Made by a program: the position numbers and the translations under genes
Notes under the pieces: generated by a model
What the model was told of the DNA's origin: nothing
What the model saw: the letters and a program-made list of their open reading frames with translations, nothing else
Database searches by the model: none
Assembly (NCBI GenBank): GCA_028583605.1
Contig: CM053335.1
Location: 15,994,053 to 16,058,052, forward strand
DNA: 64,000 bases
Direction: 5' to 3'
Source of the DNA: Dastarcus helophoroides
Lineage: Eukaryota > Arthropoda > Insecta > Coleoptera > Bothrideridae
Part shown: in pieces, positions 9,792 to 21,905 of the stretch
Position numbering within the stretch: position 1 is the stretch's first letter
Layout: each line of letters opens with the position of its first letter

Positions 9792-12420
9792 GTGAGTTTG
9801 GTTTATTGATATTTTCGGCGTCGTGTGACATTGATTTTTATGATTAGATTTCCTTGAATTTTACGGTTAAGATTCCAAATTATTTTAACGCAAAACCGCA
9901 AAAATGAAAAAAATATTAATTAAAAAAAAGCGCTTTTGGGCAATTCGTCTGATATTAATTTAAAAAATTAGCAATTAAATCATAGAGCATTCATTTCTCG
10001 ATTTTTTTCGACTTTTCCACTTACTTCTTGGTGTAAAACATTCGATCTTATTTCAGAACTTTGATTTTCTCAAAAATGTTGTCTTTTTTTGAACATTTTG
10101 ATCTTTTTTTTTAATTTCGTTCCATGTTAAGTTAAAATATTATCAGTTATTAATCATAGAGCAACCAGATCGTCCTTATTTCAAAATCTTAAGTTTTTTC
10201 AAACTTGAAGTTTTATTGAAAAATTCAATCTTTTCAAAATTTCAGTTATTTAAAACCTCAGTTTTTTTTCAAAATTTTAACTTTTTTGAAATTTAAACCT
10301 TTGTAGCATTGATTTTTGGAAATTTTCAACTTTTTAAAAAATGTTGTCTTCTCAAAATTTCGTCTTTTCTGATTTTAGACTTTTTCTAGAAAAATTCGAA
10401 CTATTTACAAATTTTTTCTGAAAATTTCGACTTTTTTTTAAAATGTCTTATTTTTTAAATTTTAATTTTTTTGTTGGAAATATCCATGAAAATTCTGGTT
10501 CTTTTCAAAATATCGACTTCTTTTGAAAAGTTGATCCTTTTTATAAAAATTTCGCTTATCAAAAATGTTGATTCTTTTTAAAAATTTTGATTTTCTCGAA
10601 ATTGTTGACTGCTTTGAACATTTCGATTTTTTTTTGAACGACATTATCTCAAAATTTCAACTTTTCTTTTAGCTTTAAATTTCACTCGAAAGTTTCAACT
10701 TTTTTCAAAATGTTAACTTTTCTTAGGCCTTCTTTCTGAATTTTAACTTTCTCGAACTTTAAGCTCCCTGTGAATACGACTTTTTTTGAATATTTCGAAC
10801 TTTTTTTTTCAAAATTTCGTCTTTTGTCTAGATTTTCTACTTTTCTTAAACCTTGTCCAGAAAAAAATTGATTTCCTTTCAAAATGTTAACTTTTTTCAA
10901 AAATTTCGACTTCTCTTGAAAACTTTTTCTCGAAATTTTCACTTTTTTTTCAAAAATTTCGTCTTTTTCTCAAAATTTCGATTTATTTTTATTTAAATTT
11001 CACTTGAGGGCTTCGACCTTTTACAAAATGTCAACTTTTTTAAAATATTTCGGCCTTCTTTCTAAATTTCGACCTTTTTTTTTCAGAATTTCTTCTTTTT
11101 CCTAAATATTCGACTTTTTCTTAAACCTTTTTTAAAAAAATTGATTTCTTTTCAAAATTTTAACTTTTTTTTTTCAAAATTTCGACTTCTCTTGAAAACG
11201 TTTTCTCGAAATTTTCAATTTTTTTTCAAAATTTCGTTTTTTTCTCAAAATTTTGACTTATTTTTATTTAAATTTCAATTGATAGTTTCGATCTTTTACA
11301 AAATGTCGACTTTTTTAGAATATTTTGGCCCTCTTTCTGAATTTTAACTTACTCAAAATATAAGTTCTTTGTAAATTTGACTTTTTTTGGATATTTCGAC
11401 CTTTTTTTTCAAAATTTCTTCTTTTTCCTAAATATTCGACTTTTGTTAAGCCTTTTTTAGAAAAAAATGATTTATTCTCAAAATTTTAACTATGTTTCCC
11501 AAAATTTCGACTTCTCTTGAAAACGTTTTCCCGAAATTTTCACTTTTTTTTCAAAATTTCGTCTTTTTCTTAAAATTTCGACTTTTTTTTTAAATTTAAA
11601 TTTCACTTGACAGTTTCGACCTTTTACAAAATGTCAACTTTTTTAGAATAGTTTGGCTTTCTTTCTGAATTTTAACTTCCTCGAAATATAAGTTCTTTGC
11701 AAATTTGACTTTTATGGGTATTTGGATATTTTTCTTTTCAAAATTTCGTCTTTTTCTCAAACTCAAATTTTCAACTTTTCTTAACTCGGCTTCTTCTAGA
11801 AAAATTCGATCTACTTTCCAAATTTTAACTTTTCTTTTCAAAATTTCAACTTCTCTTGTAAACTTTTTCTCGAATTTTTTATTTTTTTCCAAAATTTCGT
11901 CTTTTTTTTCAAAATTTCGTCTTTTTCTCAAAACTTCAACTTTGTTTAAATTTGAATATTTCAAGAAAAATTCGATCTTTTTCCGAAATTAATTTTTTTT
12001 TGTAAACTTCGGGCTTTAGTTGCAGACTTTTTTACGACTTGGCAACTTTATTTTACAAAATTTTGTCTTATTTTTAAAATTTTGATTCCTTTTGTAAATA
12101 TTCACTACTGAAATTTAAGCCTTTTTTCAAAATATCGATTTTTTGAAAAGTTGATCTTTATTTTGCAAAACATTTACTTATTATTAAAAATTGTGATCAT
12201 TTTCAAAAAGTTTCATTTCCTCGAAATTTTTGACTTTTGAACATTTACGATATTTTTTCTAAAATTTCGACTTTTTTTCTAAATTTCGACTTTTCCTAAA
12301 TTTCGGCTTTTTTATGTAAATTTCACTTGAAAATGTCGACTTTTTTGAAAACTTCAGTTTCTTCGACCGTTTCTCGAAATTTCAACATTTTCTCAAAATT
12401 GAGATTTTTTTGTAAATTTG
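9792..12420 (-). repeat. T-rich degenerate AT satellite block (opposite orientation to 8066-8800)
   Basis: The first 240 bp are unique AT-rich. From about 10030 the + strand repeats TTTTTTCAAAATTTCGACTT-like words. Within 10680-11980 there are three or four longer related segments, each with AACTTTTTTAGAATATTT, GGCCTTCTTTCTGAATTTTAAC-like and CTTCTCTTGAAAAC phrases, about 300-390 bp apart, so there is a higher-order repeat. No coding sequence is supported. Confidence 0.8.
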
Positions 12421-15400
12421 ATTTTTTTTTAAAATACAACTTTTTCTTCCCTTTCTTTTTTTTCTGTTCTTTCTTTTCTTCCTTCCCTTGCTTCTTTTCT
12501 TTTTTTCCTTCTTCTTATTCCCTCCCATCCCTTCACTCTTTTCCTTCTCTTTACTCCTTTCTTTCCTTCTATTCTTTTCATTCGTCTTTTTTCCTCCCAT
12601 TTTTCTTCTTTCCTTTCTTCTTTCCTTCCTTCTTTCCTATCCGTTTCTTTTCTTCCTTTCCTCTCTTCTTCTTCCCTGTATTCCTTCCTTCTTTCCCCTT
12701 CCTTCCTTTCTTTCTCTTCCTTACCTCTTCTTTCCTTTCCCTCTCTTTCTTCCTTGTCCCCTCTTCCCTTCCTTCTTCTTCTTATTCCCTCTTTCCTTCT
12801 TTTCCTTCTATTCCTTCCTACTCTTCTTTCCTTTTTCCTTTCCTTCCTTCTTCTTTTCCTTTTCCCTTTCCTTCCTTCTTCTTTCCCCTTTTTTCCCTAC
12901 CCTCTCTTCTCTTTCTTTATTCTTTTCCTTACCTTTCTTCTTCGTCCCTGTCCTTTTTCTTCTTCCCTGTCTTTTTTCTTCTTTCCCTTCTTTCCTTTCA
13001 TATGCTTCCTTCCCTTCTCTTCCTTCCTCCCTTCTTTCCCTTTCTTCTTTTCCGTCTCTTCCTTACCTCTCTTCTTTTCTTTCCCTCTTTATTCCTTTTT
13101 TCCCTTCCTTTATTCGTTTTCTTCTCTTCTTTTTTCCTTCTCTTCCCTCCTTCTCTTCTCTCCTTTCCTTATTTCCTTTTCTTCCTTCTTTTTTCCCTTC
13201 CTTCTTTCTTTTCTTTCCCTTCCTTCTCTTTCCTTCCTTTCTTCTTATTCTTCCCTGTCTTCGTTTCCTCTTTGCCTTTCTTATTTTCTTTCCTTCCTTC
13301 TTCTTTATCCTTTCTTCTTTCTCTTCTTTGCCTTTCTTTTCTTTTTTTCCTTTCTTCTTCTCCCCTGTCTTCCTTTTTCTTTGCCTTCCTTCTTTTCCTT
13401 CCCTTCCTTTTTCTTTATCCTTTATTCTTTCTCTTCTTCCCCTTCCTTCCTTTCCGTCTCTTCTTTACCTCTCTTCTTTCATTTCCCTCTCTTCCTTTTC
13501 TGTTCCCTCTTCCCCCCTTTCTTCTCTTTATTCCTTTTTCCCCTTCCTTTAATCTTTTTCTCTTCTTTTTTTCCTTCTCTTCCCTCCTTCTCTTCTTTCT
13601 TTCCTTATTTCCGTTCCTTCTTTCTTTTCCTCTTTTCCCTTCATTCTTTCTCTTCTTTCCCTTCCTTCTCTTTCCTTCCTTCCTTCTTCTTCTTCCCTGT
13701 CTTCCTTTCTTTCCTTATTTTCTTTCCTTCCTTCTTCTTTTTCTTTTCTTCTTTCTCTTCTTTCCCTTTATTTTCTTCCATCCCTTTTTCTTCTTCCCTG
13801 TCTTCCTTTTTCTTTGCTTTCCTTCTTTTCCTTTTGTTCCTTCTTCTTTTTTCTTTCTTCTTTCTTTTCCTTCTCTTCCTTCCTTCCTTCTTCCCCTTCC
13901 TTCCTTTCCGTCTCTTCCTTACCTCTTTTCTTTTCTTTCCCTCTCTTCCTTTTCTGTTCCCTATTCCTCCCCTTTCTTCTCTTGATTCCTTTTCTTCAGT
14001 CTTTTTCTTCTCTTCTTTTTTTCCTTCTTTTTCCTCCTTTTCTTCTTTCCTTTCCTTATTTCCTTTTCTTCCTTCTTTTTTCCCTTTTCCCTTCCTCCTC
14101 TTTCTTCCCTTCCTTCTTCTTCTTCTTCTTCCCTGTCTTCATTTCCTTATTTTCTTTTCTTTCTTCTTCTTTTTCCTTTCTTCTTTCTCTTCCTTCCTTT
14201 CGTTTCTTCCTTCACTTTCTTCTTCTTCCCTGTCTGCCTTTTTCTTTGCCTTCCTTCTTTTCCTTCTCTTCCATCCTTCTCTTTTTTCTTTTCCTTTCTT
14301 CCTTCCCTTTCCACTCTTCCCTCCCTTTCTTCTTCTTATTCCCTCTTCCATTTCTTCCTTCTTTCGCTTCTTTTTTTCCTACTCTTCCCTCCCTTTTTTC
14401 TTTTTATTTCTGTTTTTCCTTTCTTTCTTCTTTTTCTTCTTTTCTTTTTTCTTTCTCCTCTTCCTTCCTTCTGTTCTTGCCTTTCCTTATTTCCTTTCCT
14501 TCCTTGTTCTTTCCTCCTTTCCTTTCTTCTGTTCCTTCCCTTTCTTTTTATTCCCTGTCTTCATTTCTTCTTTGCTTTCTTCCTTTTCTTATTTTCTTCC
14601 CTTACTTCTTCTTTTCGTTTTCCCTTCCTTCTTTTTCTTCTTTCCCTTCCTACTCTTTCCTCCCTTTCTTCTTCTTCCCTGTCTTCCTTTCCTCTTTGCC
14701 TTCCTTCCTTTCCTTGTTTTTCCTTCCTTCTTCTTTTTCCTTTCTTCTTTCTCTTGTGTCCCTTTCTTCTCTTCCTTCCCTTTCTTCTTCTTCCCTGTCT
14801 TCCTTTCTTCTTTACTTCCTTCCTTTTCTTATTTTCTTCCTTTGCTTCTTCTTTCCCTTTTCCCTTCCTTCTTTCTCTTTTTTCCCTTTCTTCTCTTTCC
14901 TCCCTTTCTTCTTCTTCTTCCTTGTCTTCCTTTCCTATTTGCCTTCCTTCCTTTCCTTGTTTTTTCCTTCCTTCATCTTTTCCCTCCTTTCCTTCTCTTC
15001 TGTTCTGTCCCTCTCTTCCTTCCCTTTCCCCTCTTCCCTCCCTTTCTTCTTCTTATTTCCTCTTCCCTTTCTTCCTTCTTTTTCTTCTCTTTCTTCCTAC
15101 TCTTCTTTCCTTTTTTCCTTTCCTTCCTTCTTCTTTCCATTTTTCCTTTCTTCCTTCTTTTCTTTTCTTCTTTTCGTTTTCTTCCCTTCTCTTCCTTCTT
15201 TTCCTTCCTTCCTTTCCGTCTCTTCCTTACCTCTCTTCCCTTTCTTTTCTCCCTGCCCTCTCTTTCTTCTCTTTATTCCTTTTTTCCCCTCCTTTCTTCT
15301 TTTTCTTCTCTATTTTTTTCTTCCTCCTCTTCCTTCCTTCTCTTCTTGCCTTTCTTATTTCCTTTCCTTCATTCTTCTTTCCCTTTTTCCTTCCTTCTTT

Positions 15401-15752
15401 CTCCCTTCCCTGTCTTCTCTTCCATCCCTTTCTTCTTCTTCCCTGTCTTCTTTTCTTCTTTGCCTGCCTTCCTTTCCTTATTTTCTTCCCTTGCTTCTTC
15501 TTTCCCTTTTCCCTTCCTTCTTTCTCTGCTTTCCCTTTCTTGTCTTCCTTCCCTTTCTTCTTCTTTTCTGTCTTCCTTTCTTCTTTGCCTTCATTCTTTT
15601 CCTTCTCTTCCTTCATTCTCTTCCTTTATTTCCTTCTCTTCCTTCTTTTTCTCCTCTTGCCTCTTTTTCTTCTTATTCTCTCTCTTCTCTTTCTTCTTTT
15701 GCTTCTCTTCCTTCCTTTCTTTCATTCCCTTTCTTCTCTTCTTTCCTCTTTT
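12421..15752 (-). repeat. 3.3 kb polypyrimidine tract, inverted relative of the 3.9-8.1 kb polypurine tract
   Basis: Almost only C and T on the + strand. The recurring phrase TTCTTCTTCCCTGTCTTCC is the reverse complement of GGAAGACAGGGAAGAAGAA, which closely matches GGAAGACGGGGAAGAAGAAG in the left tract. The + strand frames of up to 1013 codons (Phe/Ser/Leu/Pro) are composition artefacts. Confidence 0.95.
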
Positions 15753-16685
15753 GAAATTTTTCAATTTTTGTTTGGAAAATTTCGACTTTTTCTGAGGAAT
15801 TTGGCATTTTTAGTAAGTCCTACATTAAAAAATTTGCCCATTTTAGAAAAGGTTGGTTTTCACAAAATTTCGACTTTTTTTTTCAAATTTTCGATTTAGC
15901 TTTTTCGAAATTTCTGGCTTTTTCAAAAAACTCCACAATTTAACAAAAAAACAGAAATTTTTAGAAAAAGATCGAAATTTTCGACGAAGAGTGTAAAAAA
16001 ATTGATATTTTAAAATAAATCAAAGTTTTCAAAAAATCAAAATTTACAAAAATGTTTTAAATATTGAAAACAAAACGAAATGTTAAAAAATAATCGCAAT
16101 ATTAAGAAACAATAAAATATTTTAAAAAAAGCTGAATTTTTCAGTAAATCAAAGTTACAAAGAATCTAATTGCGAGAAAACGTCAAAATTTCGAAAAATG
16201 GTCCACGCTTTCAAGAAAAAAATTGGAATTTTCGAAAAGTCACAATTTTAAAAAAGATCGTTTTTGATACAAAGTGAAAATTTTTAAAAAAAGTTCGAAG
16301 TTTTTAAAAAATGTCGCATTTAAAAAACAGAATTTGCAATAAAATCAAAATTTACAAAAAACACTCAAAATTTTGAAAACATGTTAATATTTTCGAAGTT
16401 TTCAAAAAAGTGGAATTTACAAGAAGCCCAAATTTGGATCAAGCCGAAATTTAGAGAAAACCTGGTTTCCAAAAAAGTTGAAATTTTGAAAAAAAAAAAA
16501 CTAAAAATGTTATAAAAAGGTAGACATTTTTGATAAAAAGTGGAAATTCTGCAACCTTTTCCAAAAAAGTCGAAAGTTCGAAAACACCCAGAATTTAAAA
16601 AATACTCAAAATTTACAAAAAACTACTTTAAAAGCGGAATTTAGAAGAAAAACTGAATATTTCAGCTTTCAACTGGAATTGTAAT
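15753..16685. repeat. Degenerate AT satellite, orientation switch inside
   Basis: 15753-15900 is T-rich (TTTCGACTTTTT). From about 15900 the + strand becomes A-rich (GAAAAAGATCGAAATTTTCG). No genes are visible. Confidence 0.75.
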
Positions 16686-17520
16686 TTTAAATTTCATGAA
16701 AAAACTCACGACGAAGTGAATTCATGTCACTTCCTAGTGACCGCATCCGCATTGTTAAGATTTTTGATTCTTGGGCCAACGTGGGGCGAAATAAGGCGTC
16801 GCTTTCGTGGCAAACTAGACCTGAAAGTGTTTTCGTCGATAAACGGCGCGGCGGCGTCAACAAAATCATCAAACAAAAAATATGCATTTATTCTCCATAG
16901 CTCGCCATCAAGGTCCCATTAGATCCTGCAACCGAGAGGAGTCGCAAATGCATCCGAAGGCCCGAAGGCTGCGGGGGCACAGCGCCGAAACGAAATCGTG
17001 GAATAATCAGGTCAGGGCGAAACAATCAACGTAAAAATTCGCGAATCACCGAAGATAAACGAAGGAGGCGATTGTGGATAGTCACCAAACTTTGGTTAGT
17101 TATGACGTCGCAACGGAGAGAGTCTGGCGTCTGTGCATTGACGTCGTTGCCATGGTAACGACGGTTGCCCGGACGACCGCTGAACACATTGATTTCACGT
17201 ATAGACGGAATATATTGCAGGCATATTCCGCGCGCGAGAAAAGAGCGAAGCGAGGGTGGAGGGGGGGTAGTAATATTGTTAAGTGTCCCATATATTACGG
17301 GACCATTGTTGCGTCCTACATTATTCGGGATTTCGCTAACCTGTCTGATCACTCGGCCGCCTTTGTGTTTATCGAGTGGGATTATTTGGGGCCTTTAGGT
17401 GATTGCGTTCGTTTTATAGTTTTTGCCGGATTAGCACTTTGTCGTTTGCCTTTTTGTTGTTACAAAAAGTATAATGTGGGCAACTATTTTTTGTAAAACT
17501 ATTTTCGAAACTACGAAATT
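16686..17520. other. Unique, GC-richer island containing a CRE/X-box cluster
   Basis: Mixed composition with CpG-rich stretches (CGGCGCGGCGGCGTC near 16845; CGAAGGCTGCGGGG near 16960) between satellite blocks. Open frames on both strands of up to 140 codons overlap each other and show no recognisable domain, so I do not call a gene. A regulatory or 5' exon region is plausible. Confidence 0.35.
17103..17159. promoter_or_regulatory. Two CRE-like sites and a palindromic X-box (RFX site)
   Basis: TGACGTC occurs at 17103-17109 and 17139-17145. The second runs directly into GTTGCCATGGTAAC (17146-17159), a perfect palindrome matching the RFX/DAF-19 X-box consensus, followed by a further half site, GGTTGCC. 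TGACGTC is close to the CREB/ATF site TGACGTCA. RFX sites control ciliary genes in animals, and adjacent CREB and RFX sites are known to cooperate. The target gene is not identifiable here. Confidence 0.6.
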
Positions 17521-17820
17521 TCGAAAAATAATTTTTTTTTCGAAATTCGTCATGGCGAGTTATGGGGACTGTGGACAGAGTGAAAATTTAAAACTGGGTA
17601 ATAACAGTGGTTTCTTTTAAATTTTCAAATTAATTACGTCAATAATTAAAAATTCCTAGTTTGGAAATTATAATTATTAATATTAGTCTGGTTTCTACAC
17701 ATATCGGTACTTCGAGGTACAATTATGTACATTTTTATACTGTTTAATTGCTTTTAAAACCATATAATGGGATGCGCAAGTCCAATACAAAATATAAATG
17801 TAACTTAATTGAAAAAAAAA
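17521..17820. other. AT-rich unique stretch
   Basis: Low-GC sequence without repeats or open frames that I can support. Confidence 0.5.
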
Positions 17821-17821
17821 A

Positions 17822-17905
17822 ATTGCCGACGTCGGGGTTTGAACACGGTGTCATCCAGTCTGAATCATGATTCAATTTTCTAGCTCTAATTGGGTAGTTA
17901 GTTGA
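17822..17905 (-). other. Degenerate tRNA-like sequence (tRNA pseudogene or SINE head)
   Basis: Read on the minus strand it resembles a tRNA. It has a D-arm-like ACTACCCAATTAGAGC, an anticodon-arm-like TTGAA-TCATGAT-TTCAG (5 bp stem with one wobble and a 7-base loop), and a T-loop-like GTTCAAACCCC before GACGTCGGC. The T stem does not pair properly, position 33 is C and not U, and no complete acceptor stem is seen. It is not a functional tRNA. Confidence 0.3.
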
Positions 17906-20540
17906 CATTTTTATGAAAATTTTGACTTTTTACGAAGAATTTGAACGTTTTGACGTTTTTTTTTAAATTTTTGACCCTTATTCGAAAATTTCGACATTGT
18001 TATGAAAATTTTGACTTCTTTTTTGGAAATTTTTTCTTCTTTCAAAAATGTCGAGTTTTTTTATGAAGAATTTGAAAATGTCGACATTTTTTTTTGAAAA
18101 TTTCGACATTTTTGGAAAACTTGGACTTTTTTTTTAAATTTCGTCTTTTCTATAAAGAATTTAGAAATTTAGAAATTTTTTCAACTATTTCGATCTTTTT
18201 ATAAAAATGTCGACGTTTTTTTTTTAAATATCGACGAAAATTTCGACGTTTTATTTTTGAAAACGTCATTTTTGGAAAAATTTGGGCTTTTTTTTTTGAA
18301 CATTTCGACTTTTTATAAAAAATTCAAAAATTTTGACATTTTTTTTAAATTTTAACAATTTCGAACGTATGTGAAAATTCCCCCCATTTATTCAATTTTC
18401 CAATTTTTTTTTGAAAATTTTAACTTCCAAAAATTCGACTTTTTATGAAAACTTCGATTTTTTTAGTTTTTTAAAAATGTTGACCCTCGAAACTTGGGAT
18501 ATTCCTAACTTTGCTTTTTTGAAGAATCGAAATCGAAAAATCGATATTTTTTTTGGAAATTTCGAGATTTTTTAAAAATTTCGACATTTTTAAAATTTTC
18601 CCTTTTTTATGAAGATTTGAAAATTTCGAAATTTTTTTTTATTTTGAAATTGTCATGAAAATTTCGACATTATTTTGAAAGTTTGGATTTTTATGAAAAT
18701 TTAGATTTTTTAATGAAAATTTTGACTTTTATGGAAAGTATCGACTTTTTTTAATAATTTCGACTTTTTTATGAAGAATTTTAAAATTTCGACATTTTTT
18801 TGAAAATTTCAACATTTTTCTGAAATATTCGACTTTTTTTGAAAATTTCGAACTTTTTTGAAAATTTTGACATTTTTATGAAAATTTTAACTTTTTATGA
18901 AGAATTTGAAAATTTTGACGTTTTTTTTGAAATTTTTGACCTTTATTCGAAAATTTCGACATTGTTATGAAAATTTCGACTTTTTTTTTGAAAATTTTTT
19001 CTTTTTTCAAAAATTTCGAGTTTTTTATGAAGAATTTGAAAATGTCGCCATTTTTTTTTTAAATTTCGACATTATTTTGAAATTTGGAATATTTTATGAG
19101 AATTTAGATTTTTTAATGAAAATTTTGACCTTTTTTGAAAATTTTGATTTTTTTGAAAATTTTCGACTTTTTATGAAGAATTTTAAAATTTTGACTTTTT
19201 TGAAAATTTCAAATTTCTGAAATACCGTTTTTTGAAAATTTCGACTTTTTTTTGAAAATTTTTTCTTTTTTTAAAAATTTGACTTTTTATGAGAGTATCG
19301 AAATTTCACTTTTTTTTAAATTTTGACCTTATTCGAATTTCGACATTTTGAAATTTCGACTTTTTTTGAAATTTATTCTTTTTATAAAATTTCGGTTTTT
19401 TAATGAAAAATTTGAAATGCGCCTTTTTTGAAAATTCGACATTTTTTTTAATAATTTCGAATTTTTTATGAAGAATTTTAGAATTTCGACATTTTTTTTG
19501 AAAATTTCAACATTTTTCTGAAATATTCGACTTTTTTTGAAAATTTCAAATTTTTTTTGAAAAATTTTGACATTTTTATGAAAATTTTGACTTTTTATGA
19601 AGTATATGAAAATTTTGATGTTTTTTTTGAAATTTTTGACCTTTATTCGAAAATTTCGACATTGTTATGAAAATTTCGACTTTTTTTTTGAAAATTTTTT
19701 CTTTTTTTTAAAATTTCGAGTTTTTTTATAAAGAATTTGAAAATGTCGCCATTTTTTTTTGAAAATTTTTTTTATAAAGAATTTGCAAATTTTGACGTTT
19801 TTTTTGAAATTTTTGACCTTTTTTTGAACATTTCGACGTTTTTATGGAAATTTTGACTTTTTATAAACAATTTGAAAATGTTGACGTTTTTTTGAAATTG
19901 TTGACCTTTGTTCGAAAATTTCGACATTGTTATGAAAATTTCGACTTTTTTTTGAACATATTTTCTTTTTTTAATTATTTCGAGTTTCGAATTTAAAAAT
20001 GTCGACATTTTTTTTGTTGAAAATTTCGACATTATTTTGAAAGTTTAGATTTTTTTATGAAAATGTAGATTTTTTGATGAAAATTTTGACTTTTACTGAA
20101 AATTTCGGCATTTTTTTAATAATTTCGACTTTTTTATGAAGAATTTTAAAATATTTTTTGATTTTTCGAAAATTTGATTTTTCAATATTTTGATTTTTTT
20201 CGATTTTTTAATATTTGCTTTTTCGGTTATTATTAAAAATTTAGGCCTTTTTGTTTTCAATAATTATTTTTCAAAATTTCGTAATTTGTTTGAAGTTTTT
20301 GAATTTCTCCAAAATTTCGGAATTTATTTGACTTTGTTGAGAATTTCGAAAATTTTTGAAAATTTATGAAAATTTTAAAATTTTTTGAAAATTTTGAAAA
20401 TTTTTGAAAATTTATGAAAATTTGGAACATTTTTGAAAATTTTGTAAATATTTGGAAATTTCGAAATTTTTTTAAAATTGTCATTTTCCATATTTCCAAC
20501 TAAAATTTTTGACCTTTTAAGAAAGATTCAACGAAATGTG
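17906..20540 (-). repeat. T-rich degenerate AT satellite block
   Basis: About 2.6 kb of words such as GAAAATTTCGACTTTTTTT and ATGAAGAATTTGAAAATTT on the + strand. Longer copies are clear: the GAAGAATTTGAAAATTTTGACG to TTGACCTTTATTCG segment recurs near 17934, 18900, 19600 and 19780, at about 700-950 bp between major copies. 20330-20460 is a simpler AAAATTTTTGAAAATTT run. Confidence 0.85.
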
Positions 20541-21240
20541 CAAATTTTTCTACGATAAACTATCATCGTGCAAGTATAATGCAACCTAGGCTCCAATAAT
20601 CGTCTTCTAAGCATGTAGGTAGCCGAACTACCAACAATTGAAACACAAACGCTTAGCAATGCGGTTGCTTTCCAGGAGGGTCCCAGAATACTAGATTTTA
20701 ATGCAAAGGTTCGAACGATTTGGTTTCCAAACTCGTAATCTGAGAAATGTTCAGACCTATTGGTCTGTACATTGTGTCATTGTAGTGAGTTTTACTGAAA
20801 AGTATTTTAATATACTTACGATCAGGCTGAGGCAGGAATGTGTAGTAGATGTAATACATAGAGGGGTGCCGCTGACCTAAGTCATTTGAATTATCGATTG
20901 TACAGAAACGAGAAGTTAACAGAAAAGAAAGCGAATTTATATAAATGATGTTAAACATAAATAATATCGAATTTTTGAACGCAATGAATATTGGAAATAT
21001 TCGAAAATGAAAATATTCGAAAATGAAAAAATTCGAACTGTAACCCCAATATTTATAAAGAAAATACGAAATTTTAAAGTCAATATCTAAAAGTATTTAC
21101 GTAAATTCTACGTCTTAAGAAAAATGTCATAATTTTGAAAAAACCTGAAATTTGACAGAAATCGAGATTTTAATAAAATGTCGGAAAATTGGTCGAAATT
21201 AAAACTTTTGCGAAAAGCTAGAACTTAAATTTAAACACCT
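20541..21240. other. Mostly unique DNA, then A-rich satellite
   Basis: 20541-20960 is unique. A minus-strand frame of 86 codons at 20698-20958 has no recognisable domain and is not called. 20970-21240 returns to A-rich CGAAAATGAAAA-type repeat. Confidence 0.5.
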
Positions 21241-21284
21241 CTGAATTCGTAAACAGAAAAGAGTTTAGTTTTCCCGAAATTGTG

Positions 21285-21905
21285 GACCTTTTTCTTAAAT
21301 TTGGGATTTTTTCCCAAATTTTGGACCTTTTTCTCAAATTTCAGACCTTTTCCCAAATTTTGGACCGTTTTCCCAAATGTTGGACCGTTTTCCCAAATTT
21401 TGGACCGTTTTCCCAAATTTTGGACCATTTTCCCAAATTTTGGACCGTTTTCCCAAATTTTGGACTTTTTCCCAAATGTTGGACCTTTTTCCCAAATTTG
21501 GGCCTTTTCTCAAATATTACACTTACTATTCAAACGTGGGAATTTTTTTCCCAAATTTTCGACTTTTTTTCTCAAAAATGCTGCTTAAAGCATCAGGTTT
21601 CCAAATTCGAAAGTTGGGGATATTTTTAAAGTGGATTTCGTGCTATTTTCGAAATTTCTTGAGAACATTTTGGACCGTTTTCCCAAATTTTGGACCATTT
21701 TCCCAAATTTTGGACTTTTTGTCCCAAATGTTGGACCTTTTTCCCAAATTTTGGCCTTTTCTCAAATTTTGGACCTACTATCCAAACGTTCGACTTTTTT
21801 TCCCCAAATTTTCGACTTTTTTTCTCAAAAATGCTGCTTAAAGCATGAGGTTTCCAAATTCGAAAGTTGGGGATATTTTTAAAGTGGATTTCGTGCTATT
21901 TTCGA
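21285..21905 (+). repeat. 20 bp minisatellite inside a 253 bp duplication
   Basis: The monomer TTTTCCCAAATTTTGGACCG (20 bp) repeats through about 21300-21500 and again through 21665-21780. A larger unit including CTGCTTAAAGCAT and GGATATTTTTAAAGTGGATT is duplicated with a 253 bp offset (21581 and 21834). The overlapping Phe/Pro/Trp frames here are repeat-derived. Confidence 0.9.

Noticed and set aside
12327..15899. Plus-strand frames of 381-1013 codons resembling multi-pass membrane proteins
   Set aside because: Same composition artefact in the C/T tract. Apparent hydrophobic segments are Phe/Leu runs from TTC and CTT.
17026..17496. Overlapping frames of 108 (-) and 140 (+) codons as genes
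   Set aside because: They lie over the CRE/X-box cluster on both strands, show no domain, and have no splice or poly(A) support.
17822..17905. Functional tRNA gene
   Set aside because: T stem unpaired, position 33 not U, acceptor stem incomplete. Kept only as a degenerate tRNA-like feature.
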